Shown: positions 47,907 through 61,715 of the stretch, piece after piece
Numbering within the stretch: the first letter of the stretch is position 1
How the letters are laid out: each line of letters starts with the position of its first letter
The notes under the pieces: model-generated
The model's input: only the letters and a program-made list of their open reading frames with translations
What the model was told of the DNA's origin: nothing
The model's database searches: none
Position numbers and translations under genes: made by a program
NCBI GenBank assembly: GCA_023846275.1
Contig: JAIUJO010000069.1
Span: forward strand, 268,501-332,500
Source: Vanilla planifolia
Taxonomy: Eukaryota; Streptophyta; Magnoliopsida; Asparagales; Orchidaceae
Length of the DNA: 64,000 bases
Direction of reading: 5' to 3'

Positions 47907-48040
47907 CACATGGAAAAAGCACAAACACACACACATGCACACATATGTTCACAAGTAAACACATAAACATGTGCACAAACACAAACACACAAGCACACAT
48001 ACACATGCATGCACATACGGACACACACATTCACAAAAAC

Positions 48041-48105
48041 TCACAAGGGATCCCAAATGCTCCCACAAAGGCACACAAAAATGCTCACCCACTATAACAC
48101 CAACA
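48041..48105. other. Non-repeat island
   Basis: About 65 bp with AAGGGATCCCAAATGCTCCC and TCACCCACTATAACACC. It includes the palindrome GGGATCCC, a word not seen elsewhere in the array. No coding or RNA signal is visible. Confidence 0.45.
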
Positions 48106-51100
48106 CATACATATGAGCACACACACACACACGTGCATGCATCGACACAAACATGTGTGTGCATGCACACTCAAACTCATGTACGAACACACATGAATTC
48201 AAGAACACACACACACACCCATAAACATATCCCTCACACAAACATGGACACACACACACACACACTCACATGCATATACAGACACACACATACATACACA
48301 TGGACACATGTAAACACAAGTAGATACACATGCACACATACACATGCATGCACATAATCACACATACACACAAGTACACACATATAATCACATACACAAA
48401 TATGCATGCATATAGAAATACATCGAGACATGCAAGCATACACGCACATGCATAAATACATAAGAACACATGTACAAGTATACACATACATAAATACATA
48501 AGAAGAAATGTACACAAACACACATGCATACAATCATGTATACACATAAAGCCACATACAAACACAAACATGCACGCACTCACACATGGACACTCATGCA
48601 AGAACAACACACCAATGCACAAAAATGTTTGTGCACCAACACACATAGAGCACAAGCACATAGGAACACACATGCATACAAACACATCCACCCAAGCTTA
48701 TGCAAACATGTAAAAATATACACACTTGCACAAAGGCATGCACACACACACCCACACACTTGCACACACAAATATACAAATATTCACTCACAAGCAGGCA
48801 TGCACATGCATACACATGCACATGCACATGTACATGACCATGCATACAGAAACATGCACATACACATGAATCTACAGACACTTTGTGCACGTAGACACTC
48901 ATACGTGCATGTATGCAAACACACACACACACATGCATAAACATGTGCACACACTCACACATATATTCAAGAAAACTTCACACTCATGTACACAAATCCA
49001 CACTCACACACACATAATCGCTCACTCACACAAATATGCACATGTACCCATACACACACAAGCACCTATCCATGCACATAGTTAGAAATGTAGACACACA
49101 TGCATACTCACACACAAGCATGCACACATGCATAAACACATGCAGACACTCGCACACACACACACATAGGCATATACACACATACACACAGGTGCACACA
49201 CACACACACTCCCACATTCACACACAATATATACATAAATGCATGCACATACACATACCTACTCAACCTAGCAACCCTACACACACACTTACACATACAT
49301 ACATCACACACATGTACAAACATATATGCAAACACACATGAATGAACACACACGCATTTATACTCTTGCATACACGCACAAATGCACAAACACACACACA
49401 CACACATACCCACATGCATGCGTGTGCACGTAGATGCCAGTACATAGGAACAAACACAAAGATGTAGGAATGCATACACATATGCAAGCACACACACTCA
49501 TACACACAAGAACACATACACACACACACTCCCACATGCACAAACACTCCTACATGTGCACACAAGCTGTCATGTACACACAATATGCACATTCAAACAC
49601 CCACATGTGCACACACAAAAAAACATAGAAGAACACACATACACATGCACATGCATATAAATAAAGATATACACACACACACACAAAGACACATGCACAA
49701 ATGCACACAAGCACACACACTCACCCATCTACCAAAACACATATATGCACCACAAGCATATGCATGCTTGTTCACAAGCATGTCATGTTCATAGGCATGC
49801 ACCCACATATGTACACACAAAAAGAACAAACTTGGGCATATGTACATGCACACACATATAAATAGACCCACATGCACCCACAAGTAGATGCCCACTCAAA
49901 CACCCACAATGCAAATAAGAATGCAAGTGCACCCATACATATATGTCTATGTACACACATGCAAACTTAAAAACACACATGCACACATACACACACACAT
50001 GCACACACACTTATAAACATGCATATGCATATAGACATGCACACACAAATGCACACACATGTACACAATTGAACAAACAAGCACACACATATGTACACAT
50101 GCATACACCTAGATTCCTAGGCACATGCACACAAATGTGCACACACACACACACACACAAATAGACTTACACACATAACCACACATAGACATACATGCAC
50201 ACAAACATGTACTTTCAAGCACATGCACATAAATAAAAACAAATACACACACATAAGCAAACACAAACACCCATTCATGCACACATGCATACATAGACAC
50301 ACAAACACACACATTCTCTCATGCACAAAAAAGCATGCAGACATGCATAAATATGCACGCATGCATCTGCATACATACACATACATACAAGCACAAACAT
50401 GCACTCATACACTCGCATAAGCACACACACACACATGCATAAACACTAACACAAGCAAATGCACAAACCAATACACACACATTTAGATGAACACACATAT
50501 GTATGCACACACATGTGCAAACATGTATGTATGTACAAATACAGACATTCATGCATTAGTACACATGCACACATGCACATACATGCATGCATACAGACAT
50601 GCACACTCATGCACACACATATATGCATACATACACATATACACACATATGCAAACACACATATACAATAAACACACACTAACACTACAAACACATGCAT
50701 AATCATATACATGCGCATGTAAACATTCACAGACACTAGAACACCCACACCCACGCATGATATGCGCCCTTGCACACTCACAAATGCAGTCACACATGCA
50801 CGCACTAGCCATATGCACATGCACACACACAAACACCCACTCCATCAACACACACAAATGCACACACACACATGTATGCATCAAGCACACAAATGTGCAC
50901 ACGTGCACAAGCACATTGACACACAAACATACATAAAAGGATGGACACATGCATACACGTGCACCCACACACACATAAATACAAACAAACACATGCATAC
51001 ATGTAGACATATAGAAACAGGAACACATGCACATAGAGACATGCACACACACACACACAAGCACATGCATGTGCATAGCAACACACATACACACATATGC

Positions 51101-52347
51101 ATCCATTGATAAATAAACTCACACATACATGCATATAAGAATACACATGTGCCTACATAAGCACACACATGTAAACTCACACAAGAACACACACACATTC
51201 ATCTACACATGCATGCATGCATACGTACACATGCACACGCACCCACACACACGCACCCACACACACGCACATGCATGCACACATAGTACATACAAAGTAA
51301 AGATGCATATGTTCACACACATAGACAAATATACACTTACTCACACTTGCACACATATACACAAACACACACATGCATGCATGTGCATATGCACACATAT
51401 GCATGTACACTTACAAACATACACTTGTACACAAACGCTTATGCACACAGAAAGCCACAAGCCCATGCACGCACATGCACACACACACACACAAATGCAT
51501 GCACATTTGCACTAATGCAATCACACAGGTAGACACTCAAAAGGTCCACACAAACACACTCACACACATCCACACACATGACCACACACAAGCACATGAC
51601 ACTTGGCCATTCAAAAAGACAACAAAACACACATACACAAAGATGCACACAAAAAGATATGTATTGCACAAGAAAATGTAAACAACTACAAACCTACATA
51701 CACTTGCACTTATCCAAATGCACACCAATGCATGCACAAACACACAACCACACATCTGTGCTCTTGCACACACACATGCACGTAGTTGCACACAAATACA
51801 TAGGCAATAACAAACATACGCACACACACAGTGCATTCAAACAAGGAAACATGCACACATTTACATAGGCCCAAACAAACACATATGCATAAACATAGGT
51901 ACACACACATACAATCACATATATGCACGCATGTGCACACCCATGGATGTACATACATAAACACACATGCATGCTCATACACACACACAAACTAACACAT
52001 GCACAAACATACATGTTCATATGCTCCCAAGGATAAATACACATACATGCACACACACACACATGCTTGCACATGTGTATGCACATTCACATTATAGATG
52101 CACACAAATGCACACACACACATGCTTGAACACTACAACAGCATGCACACGGATGCACCCACACTTGCATATGTGCAAGATACAAATGTAGATCGGTGCA
52201 CACACATGCACACATACAAGATAAACATGCATATAGATGTGCACACATGCTAACACATGCAAAAATAAAAAAAATCATTCACACACACACACACACATGC
52301 ACACTCACACACACGACACTTGTGCACACAACTACACACACACACAC

Positions 52348-52910
52348 ATGCATGCACTCGAGCACACAAATAAACATTCGTGCACAAACACATGCACATA
52401 AAAATGTTCATGCATGTGCTAGCACAAGCACTCATACATTCACTTATATGCATAAGTGTAGTAATATAGACATGCACACATACAAACTCATACACATGCA
52501 CACATGGGCTCACAACATGAAAATGTACACACGCACACATATAGCAACACAGATATACCCACAATCATGCACACGAATAAACATGCACATAGACACACAT
52601 GAACAAGAATGTACACATGCATATAGATGCACACACATCCACACCCCCAAACATACACACACATATGCACACAAAAACACATGCATGCACTCGACCACAC
52701 AAATAAACATGCTTGTACAAACACATGCACATAAAAATTTTCATGCATGTGCTAGCACAAGCACACATACATTCACTTATATGCATAAGTGTAGTAATAT
52801 AGACATGCACACATACAAACTCATACACATGCACACATGGGCTCACAACATGAAAATGTACACACGCACACATATAGCAACACAGATATGCCCACAATCA
52901 TGCACACGAA
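52348..52910 (+). repeat. 333-bp tandem duplication (1.7 copies)
   Basis: Block 52,348-52,577 recurs at 52,681-52,910 with a constant offset of 333 bp and very few differences. Diagnostic shared words include ATGCATGCACTCG, TGCATGTGCTAGCACAAGC, CATAAGTGTAGTAATATAG, GGGCTCACAACATG and ATAGCAACACAGATAT. Some differences are transitions (ATACCC versus ATGCCC), others transversions (CTCGAG versus CTCGAC). The region between the blocks (52,578-52,680) is present once. The near-absence of indels marks this as one of the youngest large duplications in the window. Confidence 0.95.
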
Positions 52911-55900
52911 CACACATGTGCATGCTTACACAAATAGAAACATGTATGCATGCACATACACACACATGGATGCCCCCATACACACATACTCAAACACACA
53001 TACATACACACAAACTCACACATACACAAACCCACATACACAAACATCGAAACACAAATGCACATACATAGATATGCACTCACACATATAAACACACACA
53101 TGTACACACATGCATATGAACATGTAGACATACATGCATACATAATTGTACACACATGTAGGCACACACATGCCCATGCATACACATATGCACACACCTA
53201 CAACAAAACATGCTTGCACATAGAAACATACACACATGCACACAAAAATGCACACACACATATGCATAAACACACACATATGCTAAAGAACACACATACA
53301 TAAACCCACATACATGCACACACACACATACACACATACACGTACACGCACTTGCATGCATACACACTCTCTCACACACACATACATGCATTAACAATCA
53401 TATGCACAAACAAGCAATCACATAACTATACATGCACATAAACACAATAACACACATACACACATTTACATGCATAAAAACACAAAGGCACACAAACTCA
53501 CATATACAAATGTGCAAACCTAAATAGACTCACACACACACACAAGGTCACACATAGACACACACATGCAGACATAAACCCACACACTCATACAGACATA
53601 TGCACACCCACATGCATCGACACACATACATGTGTTCATGGGTCCATACACACACATGCCAGCATGCACAAATACATGCAAACACAAGCACAAACAAAAA
53701 CACAAGCATGTAAAATAAATACACACACAACCATAGATGCATATGTGCACACACACACACAAAGATTCACCTACAGACATTGTACATGCCTATGCATAGA
53801 CACACATAGATAAGAACATGCACATGAACACACACACTAACTACACACATGGAAATAGGCAAACACACAAAAGCATACATACACGTGCATGTGAACACAT
53901 AGTTAGACACACATACACACAAAACTATGCATGCACATAGTTGTCAACTCACACCCATGCAGACACACATTTAGACACATGCACACACACATTTAGACAC
54001 ATGCACACACATAAGAACACACAAATACACACATACACACACACATGCATGCATGTAAGGACACAAGCACATGAATGCAATCACACATGCATATGCATGC
54101 ACCCACACACACACATGCATAAACACTCATGTGAACACACACACATGCACACACACCAAACCCATACACACCCACATATAATATCATCCACACACACATA
54201 AACACATATGCTTATGCACATGCACCCACACATACACAAATGAACAAAAATATGCACACACAAACACACATAAAAAAGTGCACAAGCATAGTATGCACAC
54301 ACATGCACATGCATATACAAACACAGACAAGCATACAAATTCACATGAACATAGATGAATGAGCACATACACCCATTCACATGCACAAATGCACATATGC
54401 AGACAAACATACACACATCCATGTGCCCACAAACACATGCACATATGCACTTAAGCATGCACATACATATGCATAAAATGCATATACATATGCTCACACA
54501 TACACATACACTGATGCACACATATTTGCACATGTTAAGACACACACCTACTTCGACACCCATGCTCAAATGCATATATAGTACACACACACATATGCAC
54601 ATACACAAATAAAAATACACATGCAAACACATACACAATGACATGCACACAAACATGCATGCTTACAAACATGCATGAATGCTTCTATGCATGCACACAA
54701 AAAATTATGAACACACATGTACACACACCTACACACTGACATATACACACACGCACATATATATTTAGATACACACAAATACATGTGCACACATGCTCAT
54801 GCACATGCATGCACACACATTCACGCATGCACACACACACACACACAAACACATACAAATGCAAATGCACTCACACAAAAACACATGAATATACATGCAC
54901 ACACTTGCATGCTTATAACACACATGCACACACATGCATACACACACACATGCACAAGCACATGCATAAATGCATATGCATGCACACATGCACACACATA
55001 TAAGTGCAACCCACCCACATGCACACACACACATACATGCATGCACATACACATGCACATAAGTAGGCATACACATATTCATTCATAGACAATCGAATAC
55101 ACAAGGATACACACACATGCAAGCACATTAACACTCATACACATGCACACATGTGGGCACATACATGTAAAAAACCTACACACACATGCATGCACACACA
55201 TATGCACATGCACATGCACTCTCACATGCACACACACATGAACACATATCCAAACATGCACAAATACACACACACAAGCACACACATATGAGCTCACCCA
55301 CCTACACACACAAGCATACATGTGCACACATGCACACCAACATATGCACACATGCATAGACACAAACACAACTACACATTCACACATATTTACATGAGCA
55401 CAGATGCATAGACACATAGACATACACATAAACACATGCACACACACACATACTCACATGCACATAAAAACACATGGATTCACACATGTACACACCCAAT
55501 GGCACATAGTCACACTTACACACAAGCACTTTCACACATAGACAAATGCATGAGCACACAAGGATATGCACACGCAAAAATATAGACACACAAAATCACA
55601 TAAAAAAACATGTACACATGCATATATGCACACATACACACACATGCACACATACACACACATACATGCACATATGCACAAAAACATGAACAGGCACACA
55701 CGAACACACACACACACACACAACCATGTACACATGCAAACACATGCACACACAAGCACACACTTGCACATATAGACACACATTCACACATGCACTTGCA
55801 TATACACGCACATGTATAAACACAAAAACATATGTACGCATGCACACATACATATATACACACACAGACATGGACACATATTCACACATGCACACATGCA

Positions 55901-56834
55901 CACACATATGCCCACATAGACACACATGTATGCACACTTGCTCATAAAAATATAAATACACACATGCTCACTGACATGCACATATGTGCACACAAACACA
56001 CCATTGCACAAAAACACACACAAGCACATATGCACACATGCACACACATGAACATGTAAATACATGTGCACACATATTGACATACACATAGATGCATGTA
56101 TGAATGCACATGCACATGCATACACATTACACAATCACATACACACATACATGCACAAATGCACACACACATGATGCCACACACATGCATACACACCCAC
56201 ACAATCACACACATGTGTGAGCATGCCCACACAAACTTGGCACATGCATGCTTGTCCATACATGACAACACAAACCTATTTACATGAACACATACATGTG
56301 CACACACATATGTGCTTACTATACACTTCATGCACACATACACACACACTCACACCCATGCCACACTCACATAGATAAGCATGCATGCACTCACATTGAT
56401 GCACAAATGGACAAACATACACAAAAAACACATACACACATGCACAAATGTTGCACATAGCATGACACACACAATGAATGCATATGTAATCACACCCATG
56501 TAAACAAAATGCACCCATAAACACATAAAAGCATGTATGCACACACTCACGCACACACGAATACGGGCACACATGTACAAGCTACACACAAACACACAAC
56601 AACACACATCTATTCATAAGAGCACACACGTGTGCATGCATGCACTCACGCACATATGTGCTTACTGTACCCATACATGCACACACACATACACATGCAT
56701 GCACGTATGCAAACATACGTTCACCTATGCACACCCACACACATGCATGCACACACATATGCACTCATGCACATGCATGCACACACAAATGCACACATAT
56801 GCACACAAATACACATTCATCCACACATACACAC

Positions 56835-56890
56835 AAGATAGACAAAGAACACACACTCACAATTGAATGGACATAACCTGACATGAGCAC
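56835..56890. other. Non-repeat island
   Basis: About 56 bp with AAGATAGACAAAGAACAC and CAATTGAATGGACATAACC that does not follow the CA/TG vocabulary. A second patch (GGTGGATACCCACAACC, CAACAACCAGAC) lies 150 bp further on near 57,043-57,080. No function can be assigned. Confidence 0.42.
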
Positions 56891-57340
56891 ACACATGCAT
56901 ATACACACACATGCTCATGCACACATGCATAGAAAACACACACACATGCTCACGCCTACATAACACACACACACACAATCATGCAAGCACTAATGCATAT
57001 GCACATGCATAGGCAAAGATGTGCACATGCACACACATATGTAGGTGGATACCCACAACCATTTCAACAACCAGACATACAATCATGCACACACACATAA
57101 TGCATGCAAATTGCATGCATGCCTACACACACACATGCTAATGCACATGGTCACAAACATACACTCAAGCACACAAAAGCATACACACGATCACATATTC
57201 ACACGAAAATGTACACTCGCACACGCACACACCTATACAAACTTATGCCCATACAAATGCACACACACAAACACATGGACACATGCATGCATGCACACAT
57301 AAATGAAAACCCAACCACATATGCATAAACACACACATGC

Positions 57341-57416
57341 ACACATAAACATGGCCACACATGCACATGAACACATTCACACATAAACATGGCCACACAT
57401 GCACACATGCATACAA
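57341..57416 (+). repeat. 38-bp tandem duplication
   Basis: ACATAAACATGGCCACACAT occurs at 57,343 and 57,381, giving a 38-bp period. The rare word GGCC identifies both copies. Confidence 0.85.
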
Positions 57417-60400
57417 GCATGCACATATATGTGCACACTCACACAAATATGTGACCACACGTACAAGCACATACATATTGACATAAACACATAGACACAC
57501 ATGCACACAGCCACATACACTTATACTTATATGTATAAACATGTTATACATGCCCACACACATACACACACGTGAACTTACATGGTTGCACAACTCACTC
57601 ACATACATATACACGTGCCCAAAGACACACACACAAGCATGTATGCACACATGCAGACACACACACACGCACACTTGCACTGAAGCACACAAATGTAGAG
57701 GAACATACACATGCATATGCATACCAATGAACACACATGAATACACAGATGCACATGCATATGCACATGCAAACTCGTATGCACGTCCATGCCTGCACAC
57801 ATGTATAAGGATATGCACACAAAGACACACATTTAAAGACACAAATATGTACACGTGCACACACATGTAGACATACACATGCAAACACACAAAACACACA
57901 CACTAGCATGCCCACTCACACACTAATACACAAACATGCACATACACACACACACACACACAAGCAAACATAAACATATGCACACACACACATGCACTCA
58001 AACTTGTCCACACACCTATGCATATAAACAAATATACACTAATGCACACAAAGACTCACATACACACAAGCATGCACCCATGCAAACATCGCACATGCAC
58101 AGGCATATAAGCACATGCTTGCACCCATGCACACATACGCACATAAACTCATGCACAGACACAGAAACTCGATCACACACACACACATGCATGCACACGA
58201 ATGCATAAGAACATGTACATGTACACACACACATGCACACATGCATGCATACAAGCACATATGTGTATAGGCACATACAAACACATACACACACACACAC
58301 ACACACCTACACACATATGCATAGATACACACATGTAAGTATGCACACACACACATGCACATGCAAGCATGCACACACATGAATACACATAGACACACGC
58401 ACTACCATGCATGCATGCTCACAAACTCACATGCACACATGCACATGCACAAGCCCATGCACACAAAGACACACACCCAACGATGCACACATGCTTACAC
58501 ACTCGCATGCACACATGAACAAGCACATACACATATAAACACATGCATACACACACACACACTTGAATGCACACACATAAGAACACTCATAAGACCAAAG
58601 GAACATATATATAAACACTCACCCATGCACACACTTAGGTACAGACATGTATACCCACACAAACACATGCATGCTTGCACACACAAATAAGCACAAATGC
58701 TTCAAGGTTCACTCACTTATGCATGAATGTACAGACAAGCACATGCTTGTATACAGAAGAAAAAACATACAAATATGCAAATACATGCACAAACACACAC
58801 AAATAAATATACACACACACACATGCATATACACACATACATAAACACACACACACATACAAAGAAGCACATACACACACTTATGTGCACTGATGCACAC
58901 ATGCAAACATGCACACACATATAATCACACAAATGCACACAAACAAAGACATGAACACATAAACAAGCATGCACATAGACACACATAGAGAAACACACAT
59001 ATACATAGACATAGCACAAATATGCAAAAAGGCATTCACATATGCACATAGATATGCACAATGCCCATACAAACATAAACATGTACACACTCACATGCAA
59101 ACCCATGCACACATACAAACATGCATAAACCAACATGCAGACACACACACACACTATCATTATGCACATGCCAAACATGCATATCCACACACACATCCAT
59201 GCATAGATACATATACAACCACACATGCACACACAAATGCACACATCCACACACATTAGCACATGCACACAAATGCACACAAACACATTCACACACATAT
59301 GCATGCACACACACACACATGAACATGCACAGAAACACATGAACACACACACAAGCAAACACATGCACTCAGACATGAACACAAACACATATGCACTTAT
59401 GTGCACATAAAACACACACATGCACATACACATACACATGCACACACACACACATACACACTTCCCCATGCACACACATCAGCAAACACATATGTGAACA
59501 CAACCACAAACATGCATATAGACACGTAGACACACTAGCCTACAAATACAAACACACACACACAAGCACACTCATGCATACAGACTCACAAATATGCACA
59601 CACACACACATGCACATGCATGCAAACACACATGTCATGGACACACACACTCACACATACACACACACATGGACTTGCGCATACATGTCTCCACATGCAC
59701 TAACACAAGCACACACACATATATGAACTCATGAACACACACATACACTCACACACATTAACAAACACACACACACATGCAAATGCCCCCTCCACATACA
59801 TGTATGTGTGCATACACATGCACACACAAACACACATAAGCTTCCATGCACATACATACAACCCTCAACACGCACACACGTACATTCCTTCAAGCACGTT
59901 TACACACACATGTGCACATGCCCTTACACACACACACACAAACCCTCACCCATGAATACCCACACATACTTACAAGCACACACGTACACAAACACACACA
60001 CTAATACAAGCACAATTGTACATAAACATATACACTCATATGTACACAAACTCACACACGTACACATATGCACATACACATAGACACATAGACACACAAG
60101 CATGTGCACCACATATGCACAAACTCATACTCATGAACACACACATGCACTTACACACAAATATGCACAACATATGCTCACCAACACATAAGCACACTCA
60201 CACACACATGCACTAGCTCATAAACACACATGCACATGAGCACGTATTAACTTGGAAGCACACATGCACACACCCACACACACATGTACAAATGCATGCA
60301 TGCACACACTTCTGCATAGACATGCACAATCGCACAAGAATATGCAAACATGCACATAAGCACAAATGCATGCATGCACATGCAAACCCACACACACATG

Positions 60401-60964
60401 TACCTGTATTCAAATGTACATAAATACATACATATGCACATATGCACAAAAAAACACCAAACATATCAATACATAAACAAATGCACAACATTCATACCAA
60501 CATAGACATGAGCACACAAAGTGGCACACATATACACACACTCAGACACATACACATGCACACAAGAACATAAGCACAAAAATACACACACATTAGGCAC
60601 ATGTGTAGGTATGCATTTGCAAACACATATCACAACCATGCTCACACATGAATATGTGCACATGAATACAAAGACTCACGCACACATGAGAATAAGCACA
60701 TATACATACAAACACATATGCATGAAAGAAAGCACACATATGCACCGACACACAAATGCACACACACATGCATAGACACACATGTATGCACATAGTTCCA
60801 CAAGCATAGACACAAAAATGCATGCATACACAATTGCACACAAATGCACACACTCACATGAATACAAGGCAACAAACACATATGAACACCAGTACATAGA
60901 CACAACTGCATATGTAACAATGCACACACATGGACACACACACAACATATACATATGCATACAA

Positions 60965-61010
60965 GCACACACTCATAGGCACATGTAGCACACACTCATA
61001 GGCACATGTA
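60965..61010 (+). repeat. 23-bp perfect tandem duplication
   Basis: GCACACACTCATAGGCACAT plus GTA occurs at 60,965 and again at 60,988, a perfect repeat with a 23-bp period. An odd period shifts the purine-pyrimidine phase of everything downstream by one base, so this one breaks alternation. Confidence 0.92.
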
Positions 61011-61644
61011 TAGGAACACACATGCACACAAATGTGTAGGAACAAGCATGCCACATAAATACACATATGCATGCATATACAATCGCATAAACACAATCAA
61101 ACTAATATACATGCTTGTACACGTGCATGAACACACCTAAATGCACACATGCTAAGAAAAATCTAGATATGAACAAACACACATTAATGTAAACACACAT
61201 GTAAACATAGATGCACACAAATGCACACATGCATTAATACTAAGATGTATGCATAAACACAAATACACACACACACTCATGCATGTGAATGCACCCACAT
61301 GAACACACAACCACACACATGCCAACACAAATGTACACACGCATGTATACACATTCACATGCTTGCATGAACACACACATGCATGCATAAGTGCTCACAC
61401 ATATACACAAATGCATAAGCACAAACACTCATACAAGAACACACACATGTACACTATGAACAAACCCTCACAAACACACACATAACTATATATACACACA
61501 TGTGTGTACACACACACATGAACAAATACATGTATATGCACAGATATATGTATACACATACACAGACACACACGTATGCACACATGCACACACAACACGT
61601 TAACACTTGCACACACATACACATGAATACATGCATGCACATGT

Positions 61645-61666
61645 AGTTGCGCATGCATGCACAACT
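61645..61666. repeat. 22-bp near-perfect palindrome at the strand switch
   Basis: Arms AGTTG and CAACT flank a GCATGCATGC-type core. The reverse complement matches the sequence at all but one base pair (positions 6 and 17). It lies immediately left of the AT-rich spacer where the array changes strand. Confidence 0.85.
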
Positions 61667-61715
61667 AAGACAAAATAAAACAAATTAACACAAATAATAT
61701 GAGATAACTTTCTTG
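61663..61715. other. AT-rich spacer separating oppositely oriented satellite arms
   Basis: About 53 bp of sequence unlike either arm: CTAAGACAAAATAAAAC, AAATTAACACAAATAATATG, AGATAACTTTC. To its left CA-type words are on the + strand; to its right TG-type words are on the + strand. The sequences beside the spacer are not reverse complements of each other by eye, so this is not a simple fold-back. It is the junction of an inversion or of two separately oriented arrays. Confidence 0.85.

Larger units (their letters stand above)
25186..61662 (+). repeat. Degenerate CA-rich satellite, right arm
   Basis: About 36.5 kb of the same repeat as the left arm, in the same orientation. CA-strand words dominate, with frequent CATGCA, CATATG and TGCATGCA palindromes, and no perfect dinucleotide run comparable with 1,742-1,904. 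Spacing of shared rare words shows several local duplications, listed separately. Short islands of non-repeat sequence are scattered through it. No gene or RNA is supported: every long open frame is repeat-encoded His/Thr or Cys/Val sequence with no start context or domain. Confidence 0.93.

Noticed and set aside
25186..61662. CRISPR-like array of short repeats and spacers
   Set aside because: There is no constant repeat, no regular spacer length and no cas gene. The sequence is a degenerate dinucleotide-type satellite, and the retrotransposon points to a plant genome.
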